Below are positions 35,115-43,516 of a stretch of 64,000 nucleotides of DNA, one piece after another. The position numbers and the translations under genes are program-made. The notes below the pieces were generated by a model. That model was not told the origin of the DNA. It saw only the letters and a program-made list of their open reading frames with translations, and did no database searches. This DNA is from Candidatus Aalborgicola defluviihabitans (GTDB taxonomy: Bacteria > Pseudomonadota > Gammaproteobacteria > Burkholderiales > Burkholderiaceae_C): the NCBI GenBank assembly GCA_016705575.1, contig JADIXX010000003.1:806001-870000 (forward strand), written 5' to 3'. How positions within the stretch are numbered: position 1 is the stretch's first letter; every line of letters starts with the position of its first letter.

Positions 35115-36626
35115 ATGCGCCCACTGAGCCAATTGACACTGCTGACCGCTGCCTGCCTTGCAAGCCTACTGGGGGGCTGCGCCGCCACCGGTGGCCCAAC
35201 GGATGCCAAAGCCGCCCGCTTGGAGCGCATCCAGAACGTGGTGGTGATTTACGCCGAGAACCACAGCTTTGACAACATGTACGGATTGTTCCCCGGCGCT
35301 AATGGCATTAGCCGGGCTACGCCGGAGCAAATGACCCAGCTGGACCACGATGGCAAACCGCTCAAGGAACTGGTGGTGTTCGGTCACGACGGCAAACCTG
35401 ACGCGCGCTACCCGCGTATGCCCAATGGGCCGTTTCGCATTGACGCGCCGCCAGTTAACCGGCCGCCCACCACCATCGTACCCAGTCCGATCCACAATTT
35501 TTTCCATAACCAGGAACAGATCAACAATGGCAAAAACAATCGGTTTGCCGCCATGTCTACTGTGGGTGGTTGGACTATGGGCTACTACGACGGCAGCCAG
35601 TTCAAAATGTGGCAATGGGCCAAGGAATACACCCTGGCCGACAACTTCTTCATGGGTGCCTTCGGTGGCTCTTACCTGAACCACCAGTATCTGATTTGTG
35701 CCTGCGCACCCGTGTACCCGTCGGCGCCGGCGTCCATTCGCGCCCGGCTGGATGCTCAGGAAAAACTGGAGAAGATGCCGGATTCCCCATCTGCCAACGA
35801 CGGTGCCGTCAAGATTGTCAGTACCGGGGGTGGCACCCAGGTCACGCCCGATGGCTATTCGGTCAATACGGCACAGCCGCCGTACCAGCCCAGCGGCATT
35901 CCGCCCGCACCGGATGGCTCGCGCACCCTGGCCAACCCCAAGAGTGGGCTATTGCCGGCGCAAAAAGCGACCACCATTGGTGACACCTTGTCCGCCAAGG
36001 GCGTGAGCTGGGTCTGGTACGGCGGTGGCTACAACCGCGCACTGGCCGATGGCATGCAGGCGCCCGACGCCAAGCGCACGGTCATTTACCGCCGTGGTGA
36101 CGGTTCACCCAACTTCCAGCCGCACCACCAGCCGTTTAACTACTACGAACGCTATGCACCTGGCACGGCTGCCCGTGCTGAGCACCTGCGGGGTGGCGCA
36201 GACTTCTTGCAGGCCATCGCCAAAGGCACCCTGCCGGCGGTCAGCTTTTACAAGCCGGCGGGGGTCAACACCCAGCACCCGTCGTATACCGACATCATGA
36301 CGGGCGACGCCCATATCGACGATGTGCTGAACCGCCTCAAGGCCAGTCCGCAGTGGAAAGACATGTTGGTGGTAGTAACCTATGACGAGAACGGTGGCTA
36401 CTGGGACCACGTGCCACCACCCAGCGGCCCGGGCTGGGGCGACCGCTTTGGCCCGGGTACACGCATACCCACGCTGTTGATTGGGCCGTATGTGAAGAAG
36501 GGCGCCATCGATTCAACGCCCATGGACACCACGTCCATCCTGAAATTTATTACCCGCCGCTTTGGACTGCAAAGCCTGCCCGGTGTGCGCGAGAAAATGG
36601 GGGATCTGACTTCTGCGCTGAACTAA
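35115..36626 (+). CDS. AcpA-like acid phosphatase / phosphoesterase lipoprotein
   Basis: 503 aa. The signal peptide ends in lipobox LGGC. The phospholipase C/acid phosphatase superfamily fold is marked by VVVIYAENHSFDNMYGLFPG near the N-terminus, MGAFGGSYLNHQYLICACAP, and the C-terminal VVVTYDENGGYWDHVPPP metal site. Expected to be periplasmic or surface phosphomonoesterase/phosphodiesterase. Its 3' end is repeated as a degraded copy at 38651-38832 next to cca, evidence for a tandem duplication. Confidence 0.88.
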   Translation: MRPLSQLTLLTAACLASLLGGCAATGGPTDAKAARLERIQNVVVIYAENHSFDNMYGLFPGANGISRATPEQMTQLDHDGKPLKELVVFGHDGKPDARYPRMPNGPFRIDAPPVNRPPTTIVPSPIHNFFHNQEQINNGKNNRFAAMSTVGGWTMGYYDGSQFKMWQWAKEYTLADNFFMGAFGGSYLNHQYLICACAPVYPSAPASIRARLDAQEKLEKMPDSPSANDGAVKIVSTGGGTQVTPDGYSVNTAQPPYQPSGIPPAPDGSRTLANPKSGLLPAQKATTIGDTLSAKGVSWVWYGGGYNRALADGMQAPDAKRTVIYRRGDGSPNFQPHHQPFNYYERYAPGTAARAEHLRGGADFLQAIAKGTLPAVSFYKPAGVNTQHPSYTDIMTGDAHIDDVLNRLKASPQWKDMLVVVTYDENGGYWDHVPPPSGPGWGDRFGPGTRIPTLLIGPYVKKGAIDSTPMDTTSILKFITRRFGLQSLPGVREKMGDLTSALN

Positions 36627-36645
36627 TGGGGTAGCACTGTAGGAA

Positions 36646-36738
36646 TCAGAGCCCGGTCGCAACCGCCACAACCCGGGCCTTGTGAATCCATTCACCGATC
36701 TTTGGGCCGCTAGCCCCCGCTATCTGTGCTTCAGCCCC
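36646..36738 (-). pseudogene. 3' remnant of a first cca copy
   Basis: Encodes only the last ~28 residues of CCA-adding enzyme (GASGPKIGEWIHKARVVAVA), nearly identical in DNA to the 3' end of the intact cca at 38857-38940. It lies ~20 bases after the phosphatase stop, the same spacing as between the phosphatase stub and the intact cca. The break at ~36738 is where IS91-type sequence starts. Confidence 0.8.
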
Positions 36739-37231
36739 AAGCGGCCTCGGGCGCATCGCCCAGCTGGTGCCGCTGCCGCACCTGTATCGCCATTCCGGCG
36801 TTCTGGCTCCGAACTTGCTTTGCGAGCGGCGTGCTCGGTGTTTCTGGTGTTGGCGCAGCGGCCCAGCCAGAGGCACAAGTCAAACCCAAGCCACGTCAAC
36901 CAGCGCACTATCGTGGTCTGCACTGATCGCCCGTGTCTGCGGGGTGTTCCCCCTGATCTGTCCGCACAGTGGTGGCCAGATGCGCATCATTGCGTTCGTC
37001 ACATTTAACGCCGATATCCAAAAGATTCTGGATCACATCGGCGTGGACACAGAAGCACCGCGCATCACCCCGGCATGCGGGCCACCGCTGTGGGAAGGTG
37101 AGGGTGCGCAGGAGGCGGGGGCGGGCGTGGAGGCTGAGCCGAATTGGGATACGGCAAACCAATCACCGCCCGAGAAGCCCATGCCCTCACCGCGCAGCAC
37201 GGCGCAACGCACCGAGTCATCGGCGCCGTGA
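36739..37231 (+). mobile_element. IS91-family transposase C-terminal remnant
   Basis: Translates as RIAQLVPLPHLYRHSGVLAP from 36752, then after a scrambled linker WSALIARVCGVFPLICPHSG, GGQMRIIAF, ILDHIGVDTEAPRITPA and GPPLWEG. This is the C-terminal end typical of IS91/Y2 transposases as I remember them. Pieces of the linker (ELALRAA, QVKPKPRQPAHY) appear in the two other frames, so compensating indels have accumulated, and the second Cys of the CPxCGG knuckle is Ser. No N-terminal catalytic part or element ends are seen. Confidence 0.72.
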
Positions 37232-37301
37232 CGGCTCAGATTGAACGTCTTGTAGCGTGAATAATCTGTGCCTGAATGTGCCAGACCAAACCTCACAGCA
37301 C

Positions 37302-38189
37302 TCAGCGCAGCTTGTCGAATTCAGCTTTCAGCGCGGGCGACATCGGCAGGCCAAGGCCATGCGGGGCCCCGGCATGCGGCTTGATGAACCACTGGCTGTA
37401 CAGCGCATCCGCCTGGCCGTCGCGCACCATCAGGGCCATGGTCTGGTCTACCACGCGCTGCAGCCCGGCGTCGCGCGGTAGGGCGATGACAATGACCTCG
37501 GTGGAAATGCTCTCATTCAGCAACTCCAGGGCTTCGGGTTTGGGCTGTGCTGCACGCTGGCTGAGCAACAGCACCTCGTCGCGCGCGAACGCGTCGGCCT
37601 GGCCCAGCTCGAGTTGGCTTAGCGCGGCCTCGGGACTGACCACACGCGCCACCTTGAAGGTCAGGCCGGCCTGCTTGGCATAGGCCTTGACGGCTGGCTC
37701 GGCGGTGGTGCGGCCCAGCACGGTCACGGTCTTGCCGTTGAGCTGAGAGGCCTTGCTGAGTTTGTCTTTGGCAGGCACCATGAACTTGACGCTGGATATA
37801 AAAACCGGGTGCGAGACGCCCATTTTTGCGCGCCGCCCGGGCGTGTCAGAGGTGCCCGCGCACATCAGGTCCACGCCGCCACTGGCTACTACGCGCTCGA
37901 GCTGGTCGGCCGGCACAGGGGTGAGATTGACGCGCAACCCGGGTTTACCGGTCTCGATCTTGATGCGTTCGGCCATGGCCCGGCAGATGTCCAGGCTGTA
38001 CCCCACGGGCTGGCGCGTGCCGTCCAGGAACGAGAACGGTGGCGCGTCTTCGCGGTAGCCGAGGTTGATCTGGTCACGCTGCGCAATACGCCTCAGCGCA
38101 TCCTGGGCCCAGCCCGTGGCCGGAAAGGTGGCCGCAGCCAGTGCCAGCAACAGGCCAAAACGAAGCGATGGGAAAACGTGACGGACCAT
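37302..38189 (-). CDS. Amino-acid ABC transporter substrate-binding protein
   Basis: 295-aa periplasmic binding protein (SBP_bac_3). Signal peptide ATFPATGWAQDA; ligand-binding fold with LGYREDAPPFSFLDG, PVGYSLDICRAMAERIK, VDLMCAGTSDTPGRR and LELGQADAFARDEVLL. Closest in style to glutamate/aspartate-binding proteins (GltI). No permease or ATPase gene is nearby, and the gene sits between two fragments of a broken cca copy, so it probably arrived with the rearrangement. Confidence 0.88.
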   Translation of the reverse strand: MVRHVFPSLRFGLLLALAAATFPATGWAQDALRRIAQRDQINLGYREDAPPFSFLDGTRQPVGYSLDICRAMAERIKIETGKPGLRVNLTPVPADQLERVVASGGVDLMCAGTSDTPGRRAKMGVSHPVFISSVKFMVPAKDKLSKASQLNGKTVTVLGRTTAEPAVKAYAKQAGLTFKVARVVSPEAALSQLELGQADAFARDEVLLLSQRAAQPKPEALELLNESISTEVIVIALPRDAGLQRVVDQTMALMVRDGQADALYSQWFIKPHAGAPHGLGLPMSPALKAEFDKLR

Positions 38190-38243
38190 GCCGGTACCTA
38201 CTGACTTGTTGTAAAGCCTTTCATTCTTACGGATACCGCCGGC

Positions 38244-38650
38244 TTATGCAAGCGGGTCCACACCCGCAAAACGGGCGGCAAAGCGCGCCAGGCGCAGGAT
38301 GGGCACCGGGGCATCCCGAAAGGCCAGGGTCACGTGGCGCAACACCTTGTCGGCAATGTCTTGGCAGCCGACGTAGGGGCCCACCAGCGCACCGCTGCTG
38401 TGCCAGTGTGCTGCCAGCGCCAATGGTTCTGCGTCAAATTCGGCTGTAGCCCTCGTAAAATCTACGTGAACAGCTATTGAACTAATAGTAAGGTCGCGCC
38501 GGACCAAGTCTTCTTTCAGCGTTACGCCGGGGCTGGCGTGTACGGCAAAACCTTGGTAACCAGGTGCGATGTTGCGCTCAGTGCGGGCCAGGGCGTATTT
38601 CGCGTGGGTTTGGGTGTGCAAAAACACCGTAAAGTCCCGCCCCACCGATC
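38244..38650 (-). pseudogene. Internal fragment of the first cca copy
   Basis: Translates to GRDFTVFLHTQTHAKYALAR through ARFAARFAGV, matching about residues 40-175 of the intact cca with scattered changes, for example the conserved DPYGG box now reads GPYVG. Both ends are truncated: on the right the homology jumps at ~38650 into phosphatase sequence, on the left it stops near 38260. It includes its own copy of the 58-nt repeat (38431-38488). Confidence 0.85.
38431..38488 (-). repeat. Dispersed 58-nt repeat, copy in cca pseudogene
   Basis: Duplicate of the cca copy, with ACGAGGGCTACAGCC instead of ACGAGGGCTAGAGCC. Carried along by the duplication. Confidence 0.75.
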
Positions 38651-38832
38651 ACTGACGAGAACGGTGTTTACTGGGACCATGTGCCGCCACCCAGTGGCCC
38701 GGGCTGGGGCGACCGCTTTAGCCCCGGTACACGCATACCCACGGTGTTGATTGGGCCCTATGTGAATTGGCCTGCAAAGCCTGCCCGGTGTGCGCGAGAA
38801 GATGGGGGATTTGACCTCTGCGCTGAACTGAA
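38651..38832 (+). pseudogene. 3' stub of a second acid phosphatase copy
   Basis: DNA closely matches the end of the phosphatase gene (DENGVYWDHVPPPSGPGWGD, then SLPGVREKMGDLTSALN after a gap). About 70 bases present at 36497-36567 are missing, which breaks the frame. It ends 24 bases before the stop of the convergent intact cca, mirroring the arrangement of the first unit. Confidence 0.85.
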
Positions 38833-38856
38833 CCGTCCCGAGGTGACCGGACTTGC

Positions 38857-40143
38857 TCAGAGGCCCGCCGTAACCGCAGCAACCCGGGCCTTGTGAATCC
38901 ATTCACCGATCTTTGGGCCGCTAGCCCCCGCCGCCTGTGCTGCAGTCGCTATTGTGTTGGTAGCAACGGATAGCGCCAGTTGCAGCGCCAAGGCCAGTCG
39001 CGGCGCCTGCGGGTAGGGTGCATCGTGCAGCCCCAGGCGGCCACGGGCATCGCATTCGCACGCCAGCAGGATGTCGGCAAAGCGGGCCGGCTTGCGAAAC
39101 GCATCGCAGCGCTCCAGCAGGCGCACGATGGCCCCGGCGTTGAGGTCCGCACTGCGGTGAATATTGCCGTGCTCACGGGCCACCACCTCGGCCAGTTCCT
39201 TGCACTCCACCGGCACCCGCAGGCGCTCACACAGGGTCTTGAGCAGGCGCACGCTGCGCTGCTCGTGGCCAATGTGGCGCGGCAGCACATCGGCAGGGGT
39301 GGTGCCCTTGCCCAGGTCGTGCGTCAGGCAGGCAAAACGCACCGGCAGGCTGGCGTTGAGCCGGGCTGCCATGTCCAACACCAGCATCAGGTGGGCGCCG
39401 GTGTCTACCTCGGGGTGGTGCTCCACGCTTTGCGGCACGCCCCACAGGCAGTCCACTTCGGGTAGCAGCCGCACCAAAGCGCCACAGTCGCGCAACACGG
39501 TGAACATGCGCGAAGGCAGGGCCTCCATCAGGCCGCGTGCCAGCTCCTGCCAGACGCGTTCAGCGACCAGGTGGTCCACCTCGTCGGTCTGCACCATCTC
39601 GCGCATCAGGGTCTGGGTTTCGGGGGCCACATGGAACTCGGTAAAGCGGGCAGCAAAGCGCGCCAGGCGCAGGATGCGCACGGGGTCATCCCGAAAGGCC
39701 GGGGTCACATGGCGCAGCGCTTTGTCGGCAATGTCCTGGATTCCACCATAGGGGTCCACCAGCGCACCGCTTGCGTGCCAGTGTGCTGCCAGCGCCAATG
39801 GTTCTGCATCAAATTCGGCTCTAGCCCTCGTCGAATCTACGTGAACAGCTATTGAATTAATAGTAAGGTCGCGCCGGGCCAGGTCCTCTTCCAGCGTCAC
39901 GCCGGGGCTGGCGTGCACGGCAAAGCCATGGTAGCCCGGTGCCGTGTTCCGCTCGGTGCGGGCCAGGGCGTATTCCTCGTGGGTTTTGGGGTGCAAAAAA
40001 ACCGGGAAATCCCGTCCCACCGACACAAAGCCTTGGTCCAGCAGGTCTTGCGGTGTGGCGCCCACGACGACCCAGTCGTGGTCTTTCACCCGCAATCCCA
40101 TCAGGGTATCGCGGACGGCGCCGCCGACTAGGTAGATTTCCAT
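38857..40143 (-). CDS. cca: Multifunctional CCA tRNA nucleotidyltransferase with HD domain
   Basis: 428 aa from ATG 40143. It adds or repairs the 3'-CCA of tRNAs. Nucleotidyltransferase head: YLVGGAVRDTLMG, VKDHDWVVVG, RRDLTINSIA and VRILRLARFAARF. The HD phosphohydrolase part carries CLTHDLGKGTTP and the H in HLMLVLDMAA. Between the INSIA motif and DPYGG there are about 30 residues (HVDSTRARAEFDAEPLALAA) where most relatives have about 8; this stretch coincides with the dispersed repeat. The only intact copy in the window; two remnants lie downstream. Confidence 0.93.
   Translation of the reverse strand: MEIYLVGGAVRDTLMGLRVKDHDWVVVGATPQDLLDQGFVSVGRDFPVFLHPKTHEEYALARTERNTAPGYHGFAVHASPGVTLEEDLARRDLTINSIAVHVDSTRARAEFDAEPLALAAHWHASGALVDPYGGIQDIADKALRHVTPAFRDDPVRILRLARFAARFTEFHVAPETQTLMREMVQTDEVDHLVAERVWQELARGLMEALPSRMFTVLRDCGALVRLLPEVDCLWGVPQSVEHHPEVDTGAHLMLVLDMAARLNASLPVRFACLTHDLGKGTTPADVLPRHIGHEQRSVRLLKTLCERLRVPVECKELAEVVAREHGNIHRSADLNAGAIVRLLERCDAFRKPARFADILLACECDARGRLGLHDAPYPQAPRLALALQLALSVATNTIATAAQAAGASGPKIGEWIHKARVAAVTAGL
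39806..39863 (-). repeat. Dispersed 58-nt repeat, copy in cca
   Basis: Begins with the imperfect palindrome CTATTAATTCAATAG and contains ACGAGGGCTAGAGCC at positions 33-47. Resembles a short repeat I recall from many Comamonadaceae genomes. In frame with cca. Confidence 0.7.
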
Positions 40144-40159
40144 GTTCTTTGGGGTCGTA

Positions 40160-40843
40160 CTAGGGTTTGAGGCGGTAGGGCTCTTCAAAATTACGGAAGT
40201 CTTTTTCCGCCAGAGCCTGGGTGATCCAGTTTTGCACGCCGGGCAGGGCGCAGACGCGCTCCACGTAGGCCGCAACATTTGGCGGGACGGGTAGCGCGTA
40301 GGTCTTCAGGCGCATGCAAACCGGTGCAAAGAAGGCATCGGCCACCGTGAACTCGCCAAACAACAGCGGACCACCATGCGCTTGCAGCAGCCCAGTCCAC
40401 ATGTCCACCAGACGCTGCACGTCGGCACGCACGGCGGGTTTGTCGCGCCAGATCAGGGCGCCGGTGTCGGCCAGATGGGCTTCGATGTTCATGGGGCAGG
40501 CACCTCGTAGCGCGGTGAAGCCGCTGTGCATTTCGGCGCACACGCTGCGCGCACGGGCGCGTGCGGCGCGGTCAGCAGGCCACAGGTGTTTTTCGGGAAA
40601 CCGCTCAGCCAGGTATTCAGCAATGGCCAGGGTGTCCCAAATGGCCAGATCGCCATCCACCAGCAGGGGCACCTTGCCGGTGGGGGTTATGCCCTGCAGG
40701 GTGCTTTTGAACTGCGAGCCGGCGTCGAACGAATCAAAGCGCACCATCGTTTCTGTAAATGCTATGCCGCTCTGTTGCAGCAGCACCCAGGGGCGCATGG
40801 ACCATGACGAATAGTTTTTGTTGCCGATGTAGAGCGTGAGCAT
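40160..40843 (-). CDS. Glutathione S-transferase family protein
   Basis: 227 aa. The thioredoxin-like N-terminal domain begins LTLYIGNKNYSSWSMRPWVL, with the glutathione-binding VPLLVDGDLAIWDTLAIAEYL region. The all-helical C-terminal domain follows (LFGEFTVADAFFAPVCMRL). The NYSSWSMR motif places it with the GstB/Ure2-like proteins annotated simply as GST. Substrate unknown. 16 bases after cca on the same strand. Confidence 0.9.
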   Translation of the reverse strand: MLTLYIGNKNYSSWSMRPWVLLQQSGIAFTETMVRFDSFDAGSQFKSTLQGITPTGKVPLLVDGDLAIWDTLAIAEYLAERFPEKHLWPADRAARARARSVCAEMHSGFTALRGACPMNIEAHLADTGALIWRDKPAVRADVQRLVDMWTGLLQAHGGPLLFGEFTVADAFFAPVCMRLKTYALPVPPNVAAYVERVCALPGVQNWITQALAEKDFRNFEEPYRLKP

Positions 40844-40877
40844 GGTGCGGTCCTTGTGGAATGGGTGATGTTAGGGG

Positions 40878-42878
40878 TCAGGGCAAGTCTTCGGTGGGGG
40901 TGGGCAGTGTCGCGTCGCGCGGGCCCACGTTGCCCAGGCGGGCTTTGAGCGACTGGGGCTGGCCGGTTATTAGCGCGGCATAGTTGGTGGTGTTGGAGAG
41001 CACCTTTTTCACATAGTCGCGTGTTTCGCTAAAGGGCACGTTCTCGGCCCAGATCGCGGCCTCCAGAACCGGTGCGCCGCTCTGGCCGCGCCAGGTGCGG
41101 GGGCGTCCGGGGCCGGCGTTGTAGGCAGCAGCGGCCAGGGGCATGGAGCCATCAAAGCTGTCGAGCACCAGCTTCAGGTAGCCGGTGCCGATGGCGATGT
41201 TGGTGTCCCGGTCGACGATGTGGTGGGGCAGGAAGCTGGTCAGGCCCAGCTTCTTGGCTGTCCACTTGGCTGTGGCGGGCATTACCTGCATCAGGCCCGA
41301 AGCGCCCACGCCAGACTTGGCGTCCATGATGAAGCGGCTTTCCTGGCGAATTAGGCCGTAAACATAAGCCGGGTCCAAGCCGATTTGGGCGGTGCGCGCC
41401 ACCACCGCCGCCTTGAATGGCATGGGAAAGCGCTGCTCAAAGCTGATGAAGGACTTGGTGCGCTCGCTGGTGTTGATGCAGCGGTCCCAGACCTCGTTTT
41501 GGCAGGCCAGGTCGGCGGCGGCCAGCAGGCTGCGGTCATCCATGCCGCCGCGCACGTGCAGGTTGGTGCTGTAGTTCCACTCACGCACCCCTTCGGATCG
41601 CAGCCCCATGCGGATGGCATACAGCGCCCGGATCAATCCTGGATTGGTACGTGCGGCGTCTTGTTCGACCTTGGTCAGCGGCTCGGGCTTGGGCGCTACC
41701 GTGATGCGTTGCCCCAGTTCCTCCAGCGCCAGTTGCTCGTAAAAACCGCGCACGCTGGCAATGCTTTCCAGCAATTGCAGGGCCTGGGCGCGGGAGCCCT
41801 CGGTATTGGTCTGTAACAAGAGGCCGCGCGCACGCCAATAGACCCAGGCAGGGTCGTTGCGTTGGGCCTCACCCATGGCACCAGTGGCAGACAACACCTG
41901 CGACCATTTACCGGCACGCAGGGCAGCGCGCACTTGCCAAGCCAGGTGGTCTTCGTGCATGAACGGGGCCTGACCACGAGCAAAGTAGTCTGGCGCATCG
42001 CTGGATAGCTTTTGCGCCGCGCGTTTGCCAATCACGCCCCAGATCCAGCTGCGTTCTTCCTGGGTGAGCTGGGCTTTCCAGCGCAGCTTGTCGATCTCGA
42101 CTGCGGCCTCGGCCGGGTCCAGAGTAGCCTGGCGGATCAGCGCCAGCGACACCAGCTCACGCGTCTTGGGTTGAAAGGCGGTGAGCTTGTCATTGAGGTA
42201 TTTGCCGGGGTTCAGGTAAATGGCATTCACGTTCTTGACCGAACCGGGGCTGACAATGCCCACGGCCTGGGTTACGACCCGCAGGCGGTCGTTTTCCATG
42301 CCCAGCCGTGCGCGCAGCCACACCATCTGGTTGGAGGTTGTGTGGTCCTTCACCAACTGTTCGGCAGCGGCGGCACAGCCTTCGTCGGCGTCCTTCAGGC
42401 CCAGCCAAACGTCTTTAACCTGCGCCGTGTTGTCCACGCCACTGCTCAGGTGCTCGGCGAGCAATGCATAACAGCGCACCGACTTGTCGTCGTTCATGCG
42501 GTAAAGCGGGTATTCACGGTTAAACGCCACCCAGTCGCGGTTGCGGCCCAGTTGCAGCAGCAACTCGGCGCGCAGTCGGTCTTCTTGGTAGGTTCCGCTG
42601 TAACGGGTAAAGAAGTCTTGCACCTCGGTGGGGCTGGCTGTGTCTAGCCGGGCCGACAGATCCCAGTACGCGGCCCAGGGTTCGAGCAGGTGGCCGCGCG
42701 CTTGGGGCAACAGGGCGGTCAGGCGCTTGCGGTCGCGCTGCTTGTACGCCTGGTTCATCTCCAAAATGGTGGCGTCGGTGCGGGAAATGTCCGGGCTTTG
42801 GGCCCGGACGGGGATAGAAGTGGACACCAGAAATGCGCCGGTGAGCGCTATCGATGTCAGAATGGCTGAAAACTGCAT
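40878..42878 (-). CDS. slt: Soluble lytic murein transglycosylase (Slt70-like)
   Basis: 666-aa periplasmic enzyme. Signal peptide (AFLVSTSIPVRAQ), a long alpha-superhelical U-shaped domain, and a C-terminal lysozyme-like catalytic domain: LIRQESRF with catalytic Glu near 511, GVGASGLMQVMPATA, IAIGTGYLKLVLD, AAYNAGPGRPRTW. Cleaves peptidoglycan with 1,6-anhydro ends. Its ATG directly abuts the divergent 5-FCL start region. Confidence 0.93.
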   Translation of the reverse strand: MQFSAILTSIALTGAFLVSTSIPVRAQSPDISRTDATILEMNQAYKQRDRKRLTALLPQARGHLLEPWAAYWDLSARLDTASPTEVQDFFTRYSGTYQEDRLRAELLLQLGRNRDWVAFNREYPLYRMNDDKSVRCYALLAEHLSSGVDNTAQVKDVWLGLKDADEGCAAAAEQLVKDHTTSNQMVWLRARLGMENDRLRVVTQAVGIVSPGSVKNVNAIYLNPGKYLNDKLTAFQPKTRELVSLALIRQATLDPAEAAVEIDKLRWKAQLTQEERSWIWGVIGKRAAQKLSSDAPDYFARGQAPFMHEDHLAWQVRAALRAGKWSQVLSATGAMGEAQRNDPAWVYWRARGLLLQTNTEGSRAQALQLLESIASVRGFYEQLALEELGQRITVAPKPEPLTKVEQDAARTNPGLIRALYAIRMGLRSEGVREWNYSTNLHVRGGMDDRSLLAAADLACQNEVWDRCINTSERTKSFISFEQRFPMPFKAAVVARTAQIGLDPAYVYGLIRQESRFIMDAKSGVGASGLMQVMPATAKWTAKKLGLTSFLPHHIVDRDTNIAIGTGYLKLVLDSFDGSMPLAAAAYNAGPGRPRTWRGQSGAPVLEAAIWAENVPFSETRDYVKKVLSNTTNYAALITGQPQSLKARLGNVGPRDATLPTPTEDLP

Positions 42879-42887
42879 GTGGAGATT

Positions 42888-43487
42888 ATGGACAAGTCAG
42901 AAGAATCAACGGCAGCGGCCAAGAAAGCCCTGCGCAAGGCGTTACTAGAGAAACGCCTGAACTTGCCAGATCGCCTACAGCAGTCGGATCTGTTGCAGCA
43001 GGTCATGCGCATCTGGCTGGTGGGCCGGCCCGACACCGTCATCGGCGCCTATTGGCCCATCAAGGGTGAGTTTGACCCCCTGCCGGCCCTGCACCGTTGG
43101 AAAGAAGACGGTGAGTTGCTGGATCAAACCCAGTTGCGCCGGATTGGCCTGCCGGTAGTGAACAAAGAGCACAAGACCATGACCTTCCATGCCTGGTATC
43201 CGGGCTGCCCCATGGAAGAAGACGCCTACGGCATCCCCAAACCGAAAGACACCGAGGTCATCGTGCCCACCCTGCTGTTTGCGCCCTGTGTGGGCTATGG
43301 CCCTGGCGGCTACCGCCTGGGCTACGGCGGCGGTTTTTACGACCGCATGATGGCCGCTTTGCAACCCAAGCCATTTACCGTGGGCCTGGGCTTTGGCGTG
43401 GGTTATGTGGACGACTTCGAGCCCGAACCGCACGATGTGCCACTGGACGCCATTTTGAACAACCACGGCGTGGTGTGGCCGATTTAA
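42888..43487 (+). CDS. 5-formyltetrahydrofolate cyclo-ligase
   Basis: 199 aa from ATG 42888; an in-frame GTG at 42879 is the alternative and lies immediately beside the divergent slt start. It converts 5-formyl-THF to methenyl-THF with ATP. Typical boxes: AAKKALRKALLEKR, GAYWPIKGEFDP, LLFAPCVGYGPGGYRLGYGG and FYDRMM. Continues 29 bases before the PPK2 gene. Confidence 0.92.
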   Translation: MDKSEESTAAAKKALRKALLEKRLNLPDRLQQSDLLQQVMRIWLVGRPDTVIGAYWPIKGEFDPLPALHRWKEDGELLDQTQLRRIGLPVVNKEHKTMTFHAWYPGCPMEEDAYGIPKPKDTEVIVPTLLFAPCVGYGPGGYRLGYGGGFYDRMMAALQPKPFTVGLGFGVGYVDDFEPEPHDVPLDAILNNHGVVWPI

Positions 43488-43516
43488 CAGCAAGCAAAGA
43501 GATAGAGATACCGACA

